From assembly GCA_001910725.1 (NCBI GenBank), contig MJGA01000007.1, forward strand, positions 1,240,001 through 1,304,000: 64,000 nucleotides of DNA, given 5' to 3'. This DNA comes from Phanerodontia chrysosporium. Its lineage: Eukaryota; Basidiomycota; Agaricomycetes; Polyporales; Phanerochaetaceae. The position numbers were made by a program, and so were the translations under genes. This document shows positions 1-12,795 of the stretch, one piece after another. The number at the start of each line of letters is the position of its first letter. Within the stretch, counting starts at the first letter, position 1. The notes under the pieces are model-generated. The model was not told where the DNA came from and did no database searches. It saw nothing but the letters and a program-made list of their open reading frames with translations.

Positions 1-1509
1 CGCAGCAGTCCTTCTCGCATGAGAAGACCAAGCAGGTGCCCCAACCCATACCGGTCTGCTCTATGCTGCCTCGCACGTTCAGCATTGCCTCGATTTCCTT
101 TCGTCGCTCTTCGTCCGTCTGCGGCTTGGTAGGCCCAGCAGCATTTTTGTTTCTCAAGATGTTGATGAGATTCGGCATGAGTTGGCATTCAAACACCCGC
201 TTGCTTTTGCAGTGCGCGCATACTGGAATAGCGGAAGGGTCATAAGTCCGCTTCGCCTGGGGGACGACCATAGAGCTCGGCTTCGTTACAGGTAGGTTCA
301 GGGCAGGCGGCTCGGGGAACAGCTCATCGAAGACGTCGTCGCTTGCGAACGGCAAAGGTATTCCGCCTAGCTCGTACCTGCGCAACTCGTCAGCGTCCGG
401 CGCACTGTGTAAACAGACAACTCACCTTATACACTGTTCCGCCTCGTAGCCGACTCGCTTACTGAAGCGTTCGAAGGCGTGGTCCACATCCAACGAGTTT
501 TCGTAGCCTTCCATAGCCCACGAAATGTCCTTGTCTGTCTTTCCATCGTGGTCGTGCTCGGATACCTCTACGATCTTCGGATTCGTCTTTGGCGCGGGAG
601 GGATATATTCGGGCACTGTCGACAGGTACAGCGCTGGATAAGAAGGGGCAGAAGCCCATGCAGTGGCCTCCAGCGTGCTGGATGCCATAGCGGTCACAAG
701 CTCCTCATCGTCCACTTCGTTCTCGTCGGTTTCTGAGTCCTCTTCCTGGTCGAGATGAGTATCTTCAAGGTTTTCCTCAGCGATTATTGACTTCTCTTCA
801 GGCTGTTCGGAGTCTTGTGCGCCGAACACCTGCGAGCCTAACCCGAAGGGGTTTGGTGTCGCCGCAAAGGTGCCGCCACCAAGCTATGGAGATAGTTAGC
901 GACATACGGCGCATCGAGGGCGCGAACGTACAGAGAATGGATTGCTTTTTGCCGCCTGCGGCTTCGCATCTTGCACATGTGTCTCTTGCTTCCCCCGCCG
1001 TGCCTTCTGTTTCGCCAGCTTCGCGGCATATTTCTCGTTGAAGCGCAGACCGCGGAAGGCCCGCACACTTCCCAGGACTGATCAGTTCGCGACTATCGCC
1101 AGAAGAAGGGTTACGTACCTGCCCTTTAAGCCTTGACAGACACCTCGACTGCATGCCCAAACGTACAGTGCCCTATCGTGAGGACTGTCCTCCATGGGGC
1201 ACCACACCTGCACGATGAGTTCCATCGGGGTCGAGCAGTTCTTACATAGCGAAGATTCGAAAGGGGGTTCAGGCGATGTCAAGAACGCCTAGGGCACAGC
1301 GGTAAAGACATATATTCAACATCGTGTGGCATACATGCGGCGCGAGAGGCTCGTACAGGGAGTCCGCCGATGCGCGATACTGCCGCGTCATGCAGGTCTG
1401 TCTGAGAGTCGAGCGTGCCATCGGGTACGCCGAGCTGGACCGAAGTTACCGTGTCAAGAACCTCTTCCTCGTCCTCGTCCGACCAGTCGTCGTCGTCTCG
1501 TGGGGGCAT
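1..1509 (-). CDS. TSR4: TSR4/PDCD2-like 20S pre-rRNA processing factor, 3' end off window
   Basis: Minus-strand, multi-exon gene. The start ATG at 1509-1507 opens an acidic N-terminus (MPPRDDDDWSDEDEEEV) followed by VQLGVPDG and DAAVSRIGG, the usual opening of this family. The next exon (about 1265-1130) carries the PDCD2 zinc module with CKNC, the VWCPMEDSPHDRALYVWAC stretch and a final Cys. Then come SVRAFRGLRFNEKYAAKLAK (about 1076-1015), an acidic linker (829-427) and the PDCD2_C domain from YELGGIPLPF to VFSCEKDCC at the window edge. A clear intron lies at about 427-383 (AG|GTGAG to GCGCAG|G). Family knowledge: Tsr4 is a dedicated chaperone of ribosomal protein uS5 (Rps2) for 40S assembly. 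Only the last few C-terminal residues should lie left of position 1. The family assignment is secure; exact exon ends are inferred. Confidence 0.9.
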
Positions 1510-2811
1510 CGTATAGTCTGTTGGAGAACAGATGAGTACACGCTCCAAGTTTAAGTCAAGAAAATAGTCAGATATGCATGAATGGTATTTGAAAGATGTA
1601 TCATCAAGGAAGATCGACGAGAGGAAACCTCACGCCGACGTATTCAGACTCGTCATCTAAAAGATCATCCCTTGTTCTAGTAGGAAGAGGCACTCACGAA
1701 ATGGAGAGATGAGCGTGTCCCAAGAGCGTGCAAAAAAACGAAGTGCGCGTCTACCAATTTTATCCTCGGCGTTGTTTGCGCCAGCCAAACAGACACGGTG
1801 GCTCCAAAAAAGGCAACCGACCCGTAGACTCTCGCAGACTGCCTCCATCCGTATCGCTATGGACCAGACCCCTCTTGCGACACGCGACGAGGGTATGTCT
1901 TGCGTCGAATTTGATGTTATCGAGAACAGGATCTCTTAACCCAGACCTGGTGCCAATTTTGGGCTAGAACCCGGCGTTAGACATCTGACAGATGTAAAAT
2001 ATTATCACCGGTCTATGGCCTTTCGGAACGGGGGACTTCAGGTCATTGTGCTGTAATGTGGCGGAACAGAAACCAGGGGTCATTTTCAACCACTGACGTG
2101 CAACCCCATGTATAGACGGCCATCTGTTGGCTATTGCAGGCGTCCCTTGTTGTTCCGCAACCCTACACGACGGCAGCAAATAGCAGGTCCTTCCACGTCA
2201 AAAGTGCGGGACGGCTCCAAATCGAAAGGATGCGACTTTATAAAGTGCCCTTAATGTACTGCAATATATGTCATGTATAGCAGGGCAGAGACTGCCGCGC
2301 GGTCATGAGCAGGAAATGGACCGCTGTTCTGGTCGTGAGCGGTCACGGCAAGGCATAGATGCCGGCCGAGAATTCCTAGGAAGATGTGTCGCATGCAATG
2401 GTCTTACTAGATATCGTAATCCGCCAGGATGCTGCGTAGCTACGCTCATCGGGGCGGTGGCTTGTTGCAGACCGGAGCGTGGGCCGGGGCCCCCGAACGC
2501 AGCGCGGGGGAGCATGACGGCCGCCGGCAGCGCGACGAACCCCTTGTCGTCTCGTGAGGTGAAAGGTCGAAAGAGTGTACAGAGAGGATACGTTTGAGCA
2601 AGAGCGGCATGCGGAGTAGTGAACGGGTGATGCAGCGAGTTGAGAGCAGAGTCGGGCCGTCAGTGGAAGTTGCCGAAAGAGGCACCAGTAGTGCCTTGCT
2701 ACTCAGTTGTCGTGTGTTTACAGCTGGTATCGCCCATCTGAGATACAAAATTATTATTATGGTGCTTCTGTGCGCCCTTTCCCTCGCTTGGCCGCTCCCT
2801 TCAGCTCTACC
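1510..2811. other. Divergent intergenic region
   Basis: About 1.3 kb between the start codons of the TSR4-like gene (leftward) and the Zn2Cys6 gene (rightward). It should hold both promoters. Only short random ORFs are present, with no recognisable domain, tRNA or repeat. Confidence 0.5.
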
Positions 2812-5800
2812 ATGTCGTCGCCCGAGGCCGCCCTGAACAGTCCCGACGGCCAGAAACCGCTCCTCAACGGAGAGAAGAAGCGCAAGCGGGGCGCGACGCG
2901 GCTCTCCTGCGCAGAATGCCGCAGGTGCGCCAAACGCACGAGGGGGACTCAACTACGTCCACACTAACCTTTACGCCGTCTCACACAGGTTAAAGCTTCG
3001 TTGCGACCGACAAATTCCGTGCGGATCTTGCGTCAAGAGGGGCTGCGCTGCGATATGTCCTGATGGTGCGTCTGCTCTTGCTATACTGTTCCAACAGCTG
3101 ACGCAGTGGTCGCCGTTTTCCTCCCCTGCAGGCTCCTTGACTACTGGCAAAGGCAACAGGTAATGACACTCAAAAGTACGAGACTCCAATAACGGCGCTG
3201 ATCACTCGCCAGGTCGACCCGGTTTGTCCTTGCCTCCACGCAAGACCTGCACGAGAAGATCCACGAGCTGTCTAACCGTGTGAGGGAGTTAGAAGATGGA
3301 CTGAGGGCATCACACTCTCAGCACTCTAGCGAGACACATCCCCTACTGTCTGAGGACCTTCTGCGCATCAAGGCACCCCTGCAACGAGAGAACCTATCCT
3401 CTGCTGCTAATGGCAACCCAGATGAGCCTGGTGACGTCGTGGACTCATTTGGATCGCTATCCATTAGTGATTCTGGCCGCACAAACTACTTCGGCCAGGC
3501 GACTAGCTCTTTTGTACGTTCGTAATGCTGTGTGTCGGGCTTGTTTACTCATCTTCGGTCTAGTATTTCCTACAGGTACGCACATTGAGTCACCTTGATA
3601 GAACACTCCCATAATCTGTGGATAGAATGAGACCCAGGAGCAGGACAGGGAAGATCGTTTGGCAGCATTGCGCAAGATCCTTCCTGCAGAGGTGCTCTCC
3701 TTGGCTGGCGTCTTCCCCATCGCACCCAACATCCCATCAACCCAGAAGTTGATGCCGAGCGCATCGACCGCCTGCGCAGTCTGTTTTGGTACTTGCCACC
3801 ATCTGACGAGGCTGCAGACTTGCGACACATATACTTCCAACATGCAGGTGCGCCTCTCCTTCATTAAATGGCACCAGCCAGCATCTAACCTGTCGTGTTC
3901 CACGTAGCGTGGATGTCAGTTATAGTTTCCCGACAATATGTTCTTATGGTACTGACCGCCCGCTCAGGTATAACATTGTGTCACTCGACCAATTCAATGA
4001 ACACGTGTACTACCTATTTTACAATGCAAACGCCGGACCGCCACTCGATGACCCTCTCTTGTCGCACCAGCTCGCGCTCATGTACATGGTCCTTGCCATA
4101 GGAAGCCTAATGGACACCAAGCGGCCCGCATACAACATTGAAGCGGAGAAATACCACCAACTTGCTCGAGCTGCGTTGTTCCAAAGTCCTGTATTCGAAG
4201 AACCTACTATCCATGCTGTGCAAACCTTCGTATGTAGTCCGTTTGCGTTGCTTCAACTCGCTCTGACACGATTCTAGTATCTTATGGCGTTCTACCTATT
4301 CCTTTCCGAGCGGCATGGGAGCGGAGTGGGCACGCGGTGGGCACTAATGGGGCTTGCCGTGAGGTTGGGTATCAGCGTGCGTAATCCGCCGTCTCGTTGA
4401 GAAATACACTGATTACCAGCATCACAGATGGGCCTTCGTACGTACACAGAAAACGCCTGTACGCGTGTAACTGACAATCTCGATAGATCGAGACGCCGGT
4501 CGCTGGAATGTCGATGCACAGGAGATCCAGCGCCGGCGGCTGGTGTTTTGGGAGCTCTACACGTACGAGTTTTTACAGGTACGTTGGACAGGTGACTTCC
4601 GTAGCATTACTCAGTCGGGAGCAGTGTTACACCATGGGACGGCCTCCATCGCTCTCCTCGGCTCATATTGACTGCAAGAAGCCTCATACGGAGGAACCCC
4701 ATGGCGAAGAAACATGTGAGACTCATCGCTCACCCTCTATCCCTGCAGCTGAACCTTAGCAATCCTAAGTTCACTGGTGGAAGCATCGCTACACATCGGA
4801 ATGCATGCATCAGGTGTACGATCAGGCGTTTGGTGCCAAGACACCAACATATAGCACCCTTCTGCAGCTGGATCGTAAACTGAGAAGCTTCCATGTGCCA
4901 CCTATCCTTCAGATTGCAGGATTCGGCAGTGCCGATGCACGTACTGGGACTTACGACTCAGTACCGCTCATCTTGCAACGGCATCTCGTGTTGGCGGTGA
5001 GGGAGTCAAGTAAGTTTGCTTGTTCTTGTGGGTTCTAGTGTGTCCACGGTATTCAACTACTGTGATCCCAGATCTGTTGTGTGCGTATCGTCATACCTCC
5101 GACAATGCCATCAATCGGACTTACCGCCTCAAATTTAGACATGCACAGGGGCTTTTTTGCAAGAGCCGTAAGCGACCACCCGAAAGATCCCCTTGGTAGT
5201 CCGTACGGTAGTTCTTTCATAGCAGCTTATCGCAGCGCCGGGTCACTCGTCGCCCTTGTCCGCAATATTCATTCGCAACTGAAAGAGCTGACTGAACGGA
5301 TGTGGTTCTTCTGGACCCATTTGTTTTCGTGCTCCGTCAGTGTGCTTCCCTCGTCATGCTTACCATGCAAAGACTCACGCCCTAAGTAGATCATTCTGGG
5401 ATCGATCGTCACCCGTTGTCCATCCATGAGCTTGGCTCCGTCCGCCCTGGTGCAATTGGACGCGGCGTGCGATCTGTTCTCGAAGACGGCACATCTCTTT
5501 CACGCCGAGAAGGTCCTGGTGCGTGTCTGACCAAACCTCCGATCCTGGTCGGAAGTGAGCTGACCTATCCGGGGTATTGGTACAGGCGATCATGGTGAAT
5601 TTGCGGGAGAGGGCCCACGCGAGTCTCGCGCAGTTTAGAAACACGCCGCCAACAAGACAGGGCAGCCTCCAATCCGAGCCGAACTCGCCGGCCGACGACA
5701 ACGATGAGCTCGCGGTCCTCGGAGGACGCACCCGTCTCGCCGCGCCGAAAGAGAAGTCCGTCTCTCCCGTCTTGGGCAGTTTCTCACCGACGTCGGCGAA

Positions 5801-6230
5801 CCCCATCGTCCCTTTCCCTATACGAAATGATCTTGACGGACAGGCGCACCCGATGGTTTTGGAGTACCTGCGCACGTTTGCTTCGCACGGCCACCACGCC
5901 CAACAGCAAAGTCAGCCACAACTACCATCACCATTCAACCCGTCGGCTTTCGCAGAGATGACGCCTCTAGCATCCACATCAACCAATTTCTCCCCGACCA
6001 CGATGCAGTACACCCCTCAGCAGATCTCGCCCCTCGAGATGAACCATCAAGGCCTGCCGCAGACTCTGCCGCAGTATTTCCCGGTTTTCGACTACAATTA
6101 CGCTGGTAACGCCGACGCATTCAACAACATCCAGTTCGGCGAGGGTGAGCTCGACGGGCGATCATACTCGCCTGAGTCAACGATGCAAAATGCCTGGCAG
6201 GACTTCGTGGCGCAGATAGGTCAGATGTAG
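2812..6230 (+). CDS. Zn(II)2Cys6 fungal-specific transcription factor
   Basis: Start ATG at 2812; stop at 6228-6230. Exon 1 ends inside the zinc cluster, and splicing over about 2925-2990 gives CAECRRLKLRCDRQIPCGSC followed by VKRGCAAICPDG, a complete Zn2Cys6 DNA-binding cluster of the type common in basidiomycetes. A second short exon encodes SLTTGKGNR, followed by a coiled coil (FVLASTQDLHEKIHELSNRV, about 3217-3300) for dimerisation. The middle region (about 3980-5400), rich in short introns, matches the fungal_trans regulatory domain (for example YNIVSLDQFNEHVYYLFYNA, GRPPSLSSAHIDC, SFHRWKHRYTSECM). The last large exon (5587-6230) is Pro/Gln/Ser-rich, typical of an activation region, and ends in WQDFVAQIGQM. 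It is a nuclear regulator; its targets cannot be read from sequence. The exon chain is inferred by hand, but no disabling break was seen. Confidence 0.85.
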
Positions 6231-6583
6231 ATTTGGGAGAGTGATGCGAACGCTTGTTTTTTTCTATTTTTGCCTCCGTAGCAGTTGTTAATCTTGGTGG
6301 GATTCAACCCCTCTACTTGGCAAAGGATGTGTAGGGAGTTCATTGTACAGTAGGCTGACACTAGTATGCTCTATGTATTCGATCGCGGCTGCGGGGGCTG
6401 TGCCGCTGGAACCTGGTGGATAGCAAGCGCCTGAATTCTCGCAAACAACCTCGTTCATGCACACCTCGTTCTTTCCTACCGACCACTACTCAAAGACGTA
6501 CCACTAACGTCGGTAGCGACTGGCGCGTTGCATCCGTTTGGCATCCCTTCGTTCGAGAACTGCGCCTATCCAACGCTCCTTCC

Positions 6584-7699
6584 ATGCCGATATGTGGAAC
6601 TGCAAGTGTTGCGCCGTCCTTCGGTAGAGGACGACCTGTGAGTGCCCTCCCTTGTCCAGATGGTGTAGAACTTGATGTATTGTCAGGTGCAAAAGAAGGT
6701 TGTTGTGTGCGGAGATGGTGCCTGCGGTACGTTCCAATTGCGCCTCTTCAGTATGAGGCTGTAACTCTATTCTAGGCAAGACGTCTCTGTTGAATGTGTT
6801 CACTCGGGGATTCTTCACACAAGTCTAGTCTGTTGCCATACCGTGGTGCCTAAGCGTACGACTGATAATCATATCCGCCAGTGAACCTACTGTGTTCGAG
6901 AACTACGTTCATGATCTCTACATTGATGATACGCTGGTGGAACTCAGTCTATGGGACACTGCTGGTACGTGTCCTGCACGCTGTACTGGACATACTCCTG
7001 AACAGTCCAGCTTCACCTTAGGACAGGAGGAGTTCGACAGGTTACGGTCGCTCAGCTATGCAGAAACGCATGTCATAATGATCTGCTTTTCTGTGCGTGA
7101 TATACGGCAGATGCTGGCCCACGTTTAGCTGACGCAAAATGTACGTAGGTTGATAACCCAACGTCACTGGAGAATGTCGAAGCCAAGGTACGCCTCCAAT
7201 GAATTCAGCAACCTTCAATGTCTTATCGCGTTCGTAGTGGTTGGATGAGATTCTCGAATACTGTCCCGGTGTGAAGGTATGCGACTTGTTCGGTATCAGC
7301 ATCACGCAGAGCTAATGAACGCACCAGTTGATTCTAGTCGGTAAGTCCGTCTTTGCGCAACAATTTCGCTTGCTTAGTCTATGTTCTCAGCTTTGAAATG
7401 CGATCTCCGCGATGACCGTGCAACACAGGAGCGTCTAGCCCGCTACGGCATGCATATTGTGCAGTACGAAGAGGGCCTCACTGTCGCCAGGCGAATACGC
7501 GCCTCGCGATATCTAGGTGAGGTATTCGAGACATGTCAGAGCAATCGCCCTAACATATGATCATCGTTCAGAGTGTAGCTCCAAGCACAATCGTGGCGTC
7601 AACGAAGTCTTCTACGAAGCAGCTCGCGTCTCGTTGAGCACGAAGGCTAAAGGCTCAGGCGCGTATGGCAATGACGGCCGTGGCTGCATTATCGCGTGA
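6584..7699 (+). CDS. Rho-family small GTPase, Rho3-like
   Basis: Start ATG at 6584 ([18 protein letters not shown]), then short exons. Splicing joins [20 protein letters not shown] (P-loop), [20 protein letters not shown] (switch I), [17 protein letters not shown] (switch II), KCDLRDD (TKCDL-type G4) and [16 protein letters not shown] (SAK-type G5). The tail ends in CIIA, a CAAX prenylation box; the stop is at 7697-7699. The switch I junction is resolved by donor TA|GTCTGT and acceptor CCAG|T, which restores the Tyr of QVYEPTV. Family knowledge: fungal Rho3 acts at the plasma membrane in polarised exocytosis and actin organisation. The N-terminal 18 residues before the P-loop region are slightly longer than in Rho1. 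The Rho assignment is firm; the Rho3 subclass rests on the FENYVHD and VEYEEGL-like segments and is less certain. Confidence 0.9.
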
Positions 7700-8040
7700 A
7701 ATTGGCGGAGTTGTATATTATTGGCTGCTTGCCTTCCTTACCCCTCGATCTTGTGAACTTCTCATTTGCTATGTTTATGCTGCAGGACTCTTTCCGTTAT
7801 CACCATACCTTCATTGTTCTCGGTTGTCGTGCATTGTTCGCATCTTATACGTCATATTCGTGTACAGTCTCAGCTTGTATTCTGTCATATCCTATCCAGG
7901 ATGTTAACGTCCAGCTTGTGTCACGCGTGCCCCGCTATTTCTTGGAGGGCTGATCGGATTAGTAACTAAGCGTTATGGGCTTGATGGCTATATCGTGATA
8001 TCTGACGGGAACGTATGTAGGTATAAGGCTTGAGGTAGGC

Positions 8041-9080
8041 TTAGTCCTCGTCCAAAGCCAACGCCTGCTCGAGGTCGTCTTCTTCTTGGAGAAGAGTAGG
8101 TGGAATAGGCGTGCCATAGTACAAACGCTGACAAACAATAGCTTGACGGTAAGTCAGCACTACTTGCCTGTGCATCCGACTAACTACATACCGATGTCAA
8201 CACAGAGTTGGAAGACGGCGCAGACCTTGAACTGCAGCGGGCTATCCTGGAGAAAGAAGTACGTAGTCCTGTCCTAGGTTCAGCTCAGCCATTCCAGCAC
8301 ATACACGGTCACGCTCACTTGAAGGCGTCACCTCCCACCCAGCCTATGAGTGTAGACATACGGAAGCCATACAAGGACTTCTGTTTATAGTTACTAATCA
8401 GCTGGGGAATGGGGAGTGTGCTTTCAAGGCCAAGGGCAACGAAGCCGAGGACGTTCACAAATATCCACCAACGACCGAAGATGAGGAAGAGGATTGACAA
8501 GCATAGACTGGGGAGTGTGAGAAGTGATAGAGACGCCGCATGAAACAGACCTACATAAAGCCTGCTAGAAATTCAATGTATTGGGTGTAGTTCTGCCATT
8601 GCCAGAACGACAACGGGCGGGAGGAAAGGCCGAGGTGTTCTGGGCTGGTCTTGGGACGATAGAGAATACAGATATATAGCAAGACCAACTATGCACGCAC
8701 GGCTCAGCAAAACTCAGCCATGTTCACTTGTGGCGTACCTGTGCCACAATCATGAACAGCGATTGTAGAAGGAGGGCAAGCTCGAATCGGTTCCCGAGCC
8801 AGAAGAAACAGCGAGTGATGTTGGCAAGGAGTCTATTGCGCAGGTCAGCTCAAACTGTAGCAGTGATGGAGCAGCATTGACCCACAATATAGCACAAACA
8901 TCCCTAGAGAAGCCAGTCGCATCCCTTACAGCCAAACGTGAGCCATGCGGGACGCTCGCCAGCAGGTTCCTCGGCAACGTACTTCTTGCGAACCATTGAG
9001 CAGGCCTGATCCGCATAGACTAGAGGTGGACCAATGGCCATGCCTATCGAGGCGAGAATAGTAAGCCATGAGGGGAGCAT
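8041..9080 (-). CDS. PQ-loop repeat membrane protein
   Basis: Minus-strand, multi-exon gene. Start ATG at 9080-9078 gives MLPSWLTILASIGMAIGPPL, a first membrane segment ending in VYADQ. Later exons encode NITRCFFWLGNRFELALLLQ (about 8820-8750), LVLLYICILYRPKTSPEHLG (about 8690-8610), a hydrophobic stretch with FGRWWIFVNVLGFVALGLES, and then the diagnostic second PQ-loop TLPIPQLISNYKQKSLYGFR followed by WVGGDAFK. The C-terminal exons give DSPLQFKVCAVFQLCVD and YYGTPIPPTLLQEEDDLEQ, ending at TAA 8043-8041. The layout matches the fungal PQ-loop family related to yeast Any1 (YMR010W) and animal PQLC1/SLC66A2, small multi-pass proteins of endosomal or Golgi membranes linked to lipid flippase balance. 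It is convergent with the Rho gene, about 340 nt away. Confidence 0.82.
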
Positions 9081-9330
9081 AGAGACCGCCGCTGTTGGTG
9101 CAGAGTAAGTAGCGACAAACCGAAACGCGAAGCCGAGCGAGACAAGGCTAATTTGGCGCGTATACCGTAATGGGCACTCAAGCGCTCACGCGTCGCGATG
9201 CCCGACGCGGTAGGGCATGGTCACCGCGGAGCTTTATGAAGGCAACTCAATATCATAACATATTATTCTACGAATTGATAGTACAAGGGCTGTTTGCGCA
9301 TTTCTTGAATCGCATGTGAGGATTCCGTAG

Positions 9331-10607
9331 CTACAGGTTCGCGAGTTGAATGATGATCGAGGCAATGAGCTCCTGCGAACCTGATCAGTGCCCATGCAAT
9401 AGGCTCGAGGACGGTATTTACCTTCTGTTCTGCGCTGTCAGTGAAGATGCTCAATGAGGTGTTGTTTCCTATAGATATGTTAAACGAATGCGGCAGGCAT
9501 TCTAGCTCTTCCAACCCATCACCCCTCTCGCGAAACTGTCGTATTGAGCATATCGAGATACTTTGTATCAATTGAGACTGTTTGCAAACATTGTTAGCCA
9601 TTGACCACGGGAGCCAAGGCTGGCAACTTACCACCGAGTCGTCCTTGTACAAAAGCATTGCGCCGTCTTCTATCCGGCAATATCGGCGTTTCCAGGCCAG
9701 CGATGCGTCGGATTGTACGGTGAGCCAGCCTTCGAAGACGGTACTGGTGACCCCAAGACTTATGTTATCCTTGAGTGGGAGTGTTCGTGCACGACGCTCC
9801 TCTATCGCCCGATGACGAAGCTCGATCCGCCGCCGCCGCTCTTCCTCTGCTTTTGTGGTGACGAGGTCCATGTACTCTCGGAGCATCCGGGCCTGACGCT
9901 GCCGACGTGCTCGCTCTGCGGCACGTCGTTCTTCGGCAAGTCGCCGACGCTCATCTTCTTCTCGACGCTCTTGCTCTGCCTTTTCACGTTGAATCCGCGC
10001 AGCTTGCTGAATGTGCTCTTCGAGGAGAAGCATGCGCCGACGTTCCACCTCCAATAGCTCTTGTTCCTCACGCTGCTTTTCCAGTTCTGCGCGTGCTCGA
10101 TGACGAGCTTCGTCGAGGGAAACGGATGGCAAGCCCAAATCCAGCCTATGAGCTTGTATACGGCGTTGGCGTATTTCTGAAACGGAAAGCATACGAGGAG
10201 ATACAGATGGAATAATGAGAGAAGGGGGCCGTTCGCTTGGTGGGGAAGGGAGGGGGGTGCTGGGCCCGATCTGTTGCAGTGAAACATCTCTGGATAAAAA
10301 TATGGAGCAAAGAGCATACTCGCAACTGAGCTCTTGAGCCGTACTTATCATCATGCAGCTGCACACGCCCATGGAAGGGGAAACGCACCAGCATGACTGT
10401 TATTAGGGGCCACGTGAGTGACAGGGCGACGTATGTAGATCGCGTCCTTGGGAGGGGAGGGGGAGGCAGCTCAGAGGTGTCCTGCTCTGGTTGTGACTTG
10501 CAGCGTAGCGAGCTCACGGTCCATTTCGACATCAGCAGCTTGAGACGAGACGGGTGTTGCATGCCTGATGCGACGATCAGGTGGGTCGACGGCTGTTTAG
10601 TGACCAT
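9331..10607 (-). CDS. PH-domain protein with long charged coiled coil
   Basis: Main exon on the minus strand, about 10300-9330. Residues rich in Arg, Glu and Gln form a long coiled coil (about 10150-9800, for example AEQERREEDERRRLAEERRA). A PH-like domain follows: FEGWLTVQSDASLAWKRRYC, then YKDDSV, CLPHSFNISIGNN and SIFTDSAEQK. Two introns are probably read through in the long ORF: a 54-nt in-frame GTAAGT...ACAG inside the PH domain and a 49-nt GTAAAT...GCAG after SAEQK. Splicing the latter gives ELIASIIIQLANL and a stop at 9333-9331, a better PH C-terminal helix than the unspliced reading. The N-terminal exon is taken from the start at 10607, with a Pro-rich linker; that part is tentative. 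Likely a membrane-associated or cortical scaffold; no family name recognised. Confidence 0.65.
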
Positions 10608-10860
10608 GGGGTCTGAAACCAGTGGCTAAACAGGAAGCTATTGGCAGCAGGTCGCAGATATATCCTATGAGGCCGTGCCATCGTGATGGCATTGTTTCTT
10701 GTGTGTGTACTGTCGTTGCGGCGTTGCCGTCAAGGCCATCTGCACAATGACTCTATTGAACTTCCGCTTTTGGATTTAACGCGCTTATGTAAGCCTTGAC
10801 CGCTTGTGCTCGCTCTGCGATCTAGGGCTCTCCGTCGGTCGCTTCTCACCCCCTTCACCT

Positions 10861-12099
10861 ATGGCTGGCCTTGTGTCTCCACGTCCCGTCTCCTACAACA
10901 ATTACAACCCATATGGTCGTAATGTCCCCCCGCCTTATCCCGAGTCGCCCGCCAGCGTAGGCCCTATGGCCATCCATACACCTGGCCAGGGTGTCGGAGG
11001 TTACCCTGGAGCTTCCCCGGCGATCCCATCCGTGGCGCACGAAGAGCAGAAGGTGTACGGCCTCGTCATCGACCTGCTCAATCCAGAGAAGCGCGAGGCC
11101 GCATTGCTGGAATTGAGCAAGAAGCGAGAGCAGTACGAAGACTTGGCCCTAGTCCTCTGGCATGCTTTCGGTGAGCACCAACCACGCCCGACTCCCCTTG
11201 CTCTCTCATCGTCTTCAACAGGTATCATGCCAGCGCTGCTGCAAGAGATAGTTTCCGTTTACCCCCTCTTGTCCCCTCCAAACCTCACCGCCCATGCCTC
11301 GAACCGCGTCTGCAACGCCCTCGCTCTACTGCAGTGTGTTGCGTCTCATCCGGAGACTCGCCAACTCTTCTTGAATGGTACGAAGGACGTTTATTTTGCA
11401 CGTGTCCTCTCTGACGTTTCACAGCGCATATACCTCTCTTTTTATACCCCTTCCTCAACACTACATCCAAGACACGTCCGTTTGAATATCTTCGTCTCAC
11501 ATCCCTGGGTGTGATCGGGGCTCTGGTCAAGGTGCGTCACCCGCCTGTACATGGCTATGTCTACTTAACCCGCACGCAGCAAAATGACAACAGTACGGTA
11601 ATACACTTCTTACTCTCGACCGAGATCATACCATTATGCTTGCGCATTATGGAGACGGGATCTGAGCTGTCGAAGACCGTCGCAATTTTTATAGTTCAGA
11701 AAATTCTACTCGACGAGACGGGCTTGACATACATTTGTCACACGTACGAAAGGTTCTATGCTGTCGGCACCGTGCTCAGCAACATGGTCAACCAACTCGT
11801 GGAAACTCAAGCTGTCCGCCTTCTTAAACATGTCGTACGCTGTTATTTGCGTCTGAGTGACAATTTGAGGTTGGCCTGGCATCATCTACGAATCGCAACG
11901 TTATCGCTGATTGTAAACTATAGGGCCCGCGAAGCTCTTAGAGCTTGTCTTCCCGAACCTCTTCGTGATAATACTTTTGCATCATTACTCAAGGTTAGTA
12001 ATCCATTTTTGCAGTAAGAGCATGGTTTATCTTGGACTGTAGGGTGATATGGTCACAAAGCGCTGCCTGACCACTCTCTTGAACAATCTGAATGAGTGA
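10861..12099 (+). CDS. CAF40: CCR4-NOT complex subunit CAF40/CNOT9 (Rcd1-like)
   Basis: Start ATG at 10861 ([20 protein letters not shown]), with a Pro/Gly-rich N-terminal tail. The Rcd1 armadillo fold begins at [20 protein letters not shown] and continues with [60 protein letters not shown] and [19 protein letters not shown]. The latter part includes [60 protein letters not shown] and [16 protein letters not shown]. The last exon gives [18 protein letters not shown] and the stop at 12097-12099. About five short introns are visible, all with GT-AG ends. Family knowledge: CAF40 is a conserved surface of the CCR4-NOT deadenylase that recruits mRNA-decay and translational-repression partners. 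All family blocks are intact. This is the last recognisable host gene before the repeat island. Confidence 0.95.
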
Positions 12100-12795
12100 A
12101 GATTACAGATTCCACTTTGGAATTGGCAGCTGGTTGGACTTGAACTCTGGAGCCGATCATGATATCCTGTAACCATTTATTCTTGCTATGTTGCTTAGCT
12201 TATGCCTTCTAATCCCCCTTGTACTGCAAGCATTCAATGTATCCAGTCCTCTTTCAAGTGTAATTCAGTGTTCTTGTCAACTGTGTACATATTGTGGAAG
12301 TTCTGTTGTTAGTCACTGTGAGATGCCATCAGCATATTGTAAGATATAGCCCATGCAAATTGGGGATTGAATATGCATGTAACCATTTTGTAACTGACCA
12401 CTAGTAGTTTTTCATGGATTGAGATTTGTAATTACTCATTACTCATTTTTTAAACACCTTGCACGAAAGTAAGCCATGCATTTTTTACTTGTCATCTTAT
12501 TCTCTTCCTGCTTCTGCTCTCCTCTCCATCCTTATATACTGTCTTGCGCTTTCAAACCTGTACAGATCCTTATGACTTTGTCCCTCATGTGGTCTCCAGC
12601 ATGCTCTTCGGTTTATATTGCCATGCTCCATCGCGACAAATTCTTAGTTTTGCCTCCATCGGAGCTCAATGTTCCTGTGTCCCTTTACCTCCATCTGAGC
12701 TTGACGTCCCTGGGTCCATTTGCATCTGTCGGAGCTCAATGTCCCTGTGTCCTCTCACGTTATCACTGCTCACGAGTGGGTACATATTTTTTCTT
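12100..12795. other. Gene/transposon boundary, no gene
   Basis: The 3' flank of CAF40 turns AT-rich and loses coding character. Apart from the 35-bp tandem repeat at 12656-12760, no feature was recognised. The first dispersed repeat begins at 12796. Confidence 0.5.
12656..12760. repeat. Three 35-bp tandem repeat units
   Basis: Three imperfect, directly adjacent 35-bp units at 12656, 12691 and 12726. Each has the core (C/T)GGAGCT(C/T) or TGAGCTTGA, then CCTGTGTCC or CCTGGGTCC. The unit length is constant, as in a small minisatellite. Confidence 0.7.

Noticed and set aside
2268..2952. ORFs upstream of the Zn2Cys6 gene
   Set aside because: They lie in the divergent promoter or in the wrong frame of exon 1; no family match.
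9713..10215. Plus-strand and alternative minus frames over the PH-domain gene
   Set aside because: Low-complexity shadows of the Arg/Glu coiled coil; only one frame gives the PH domain.
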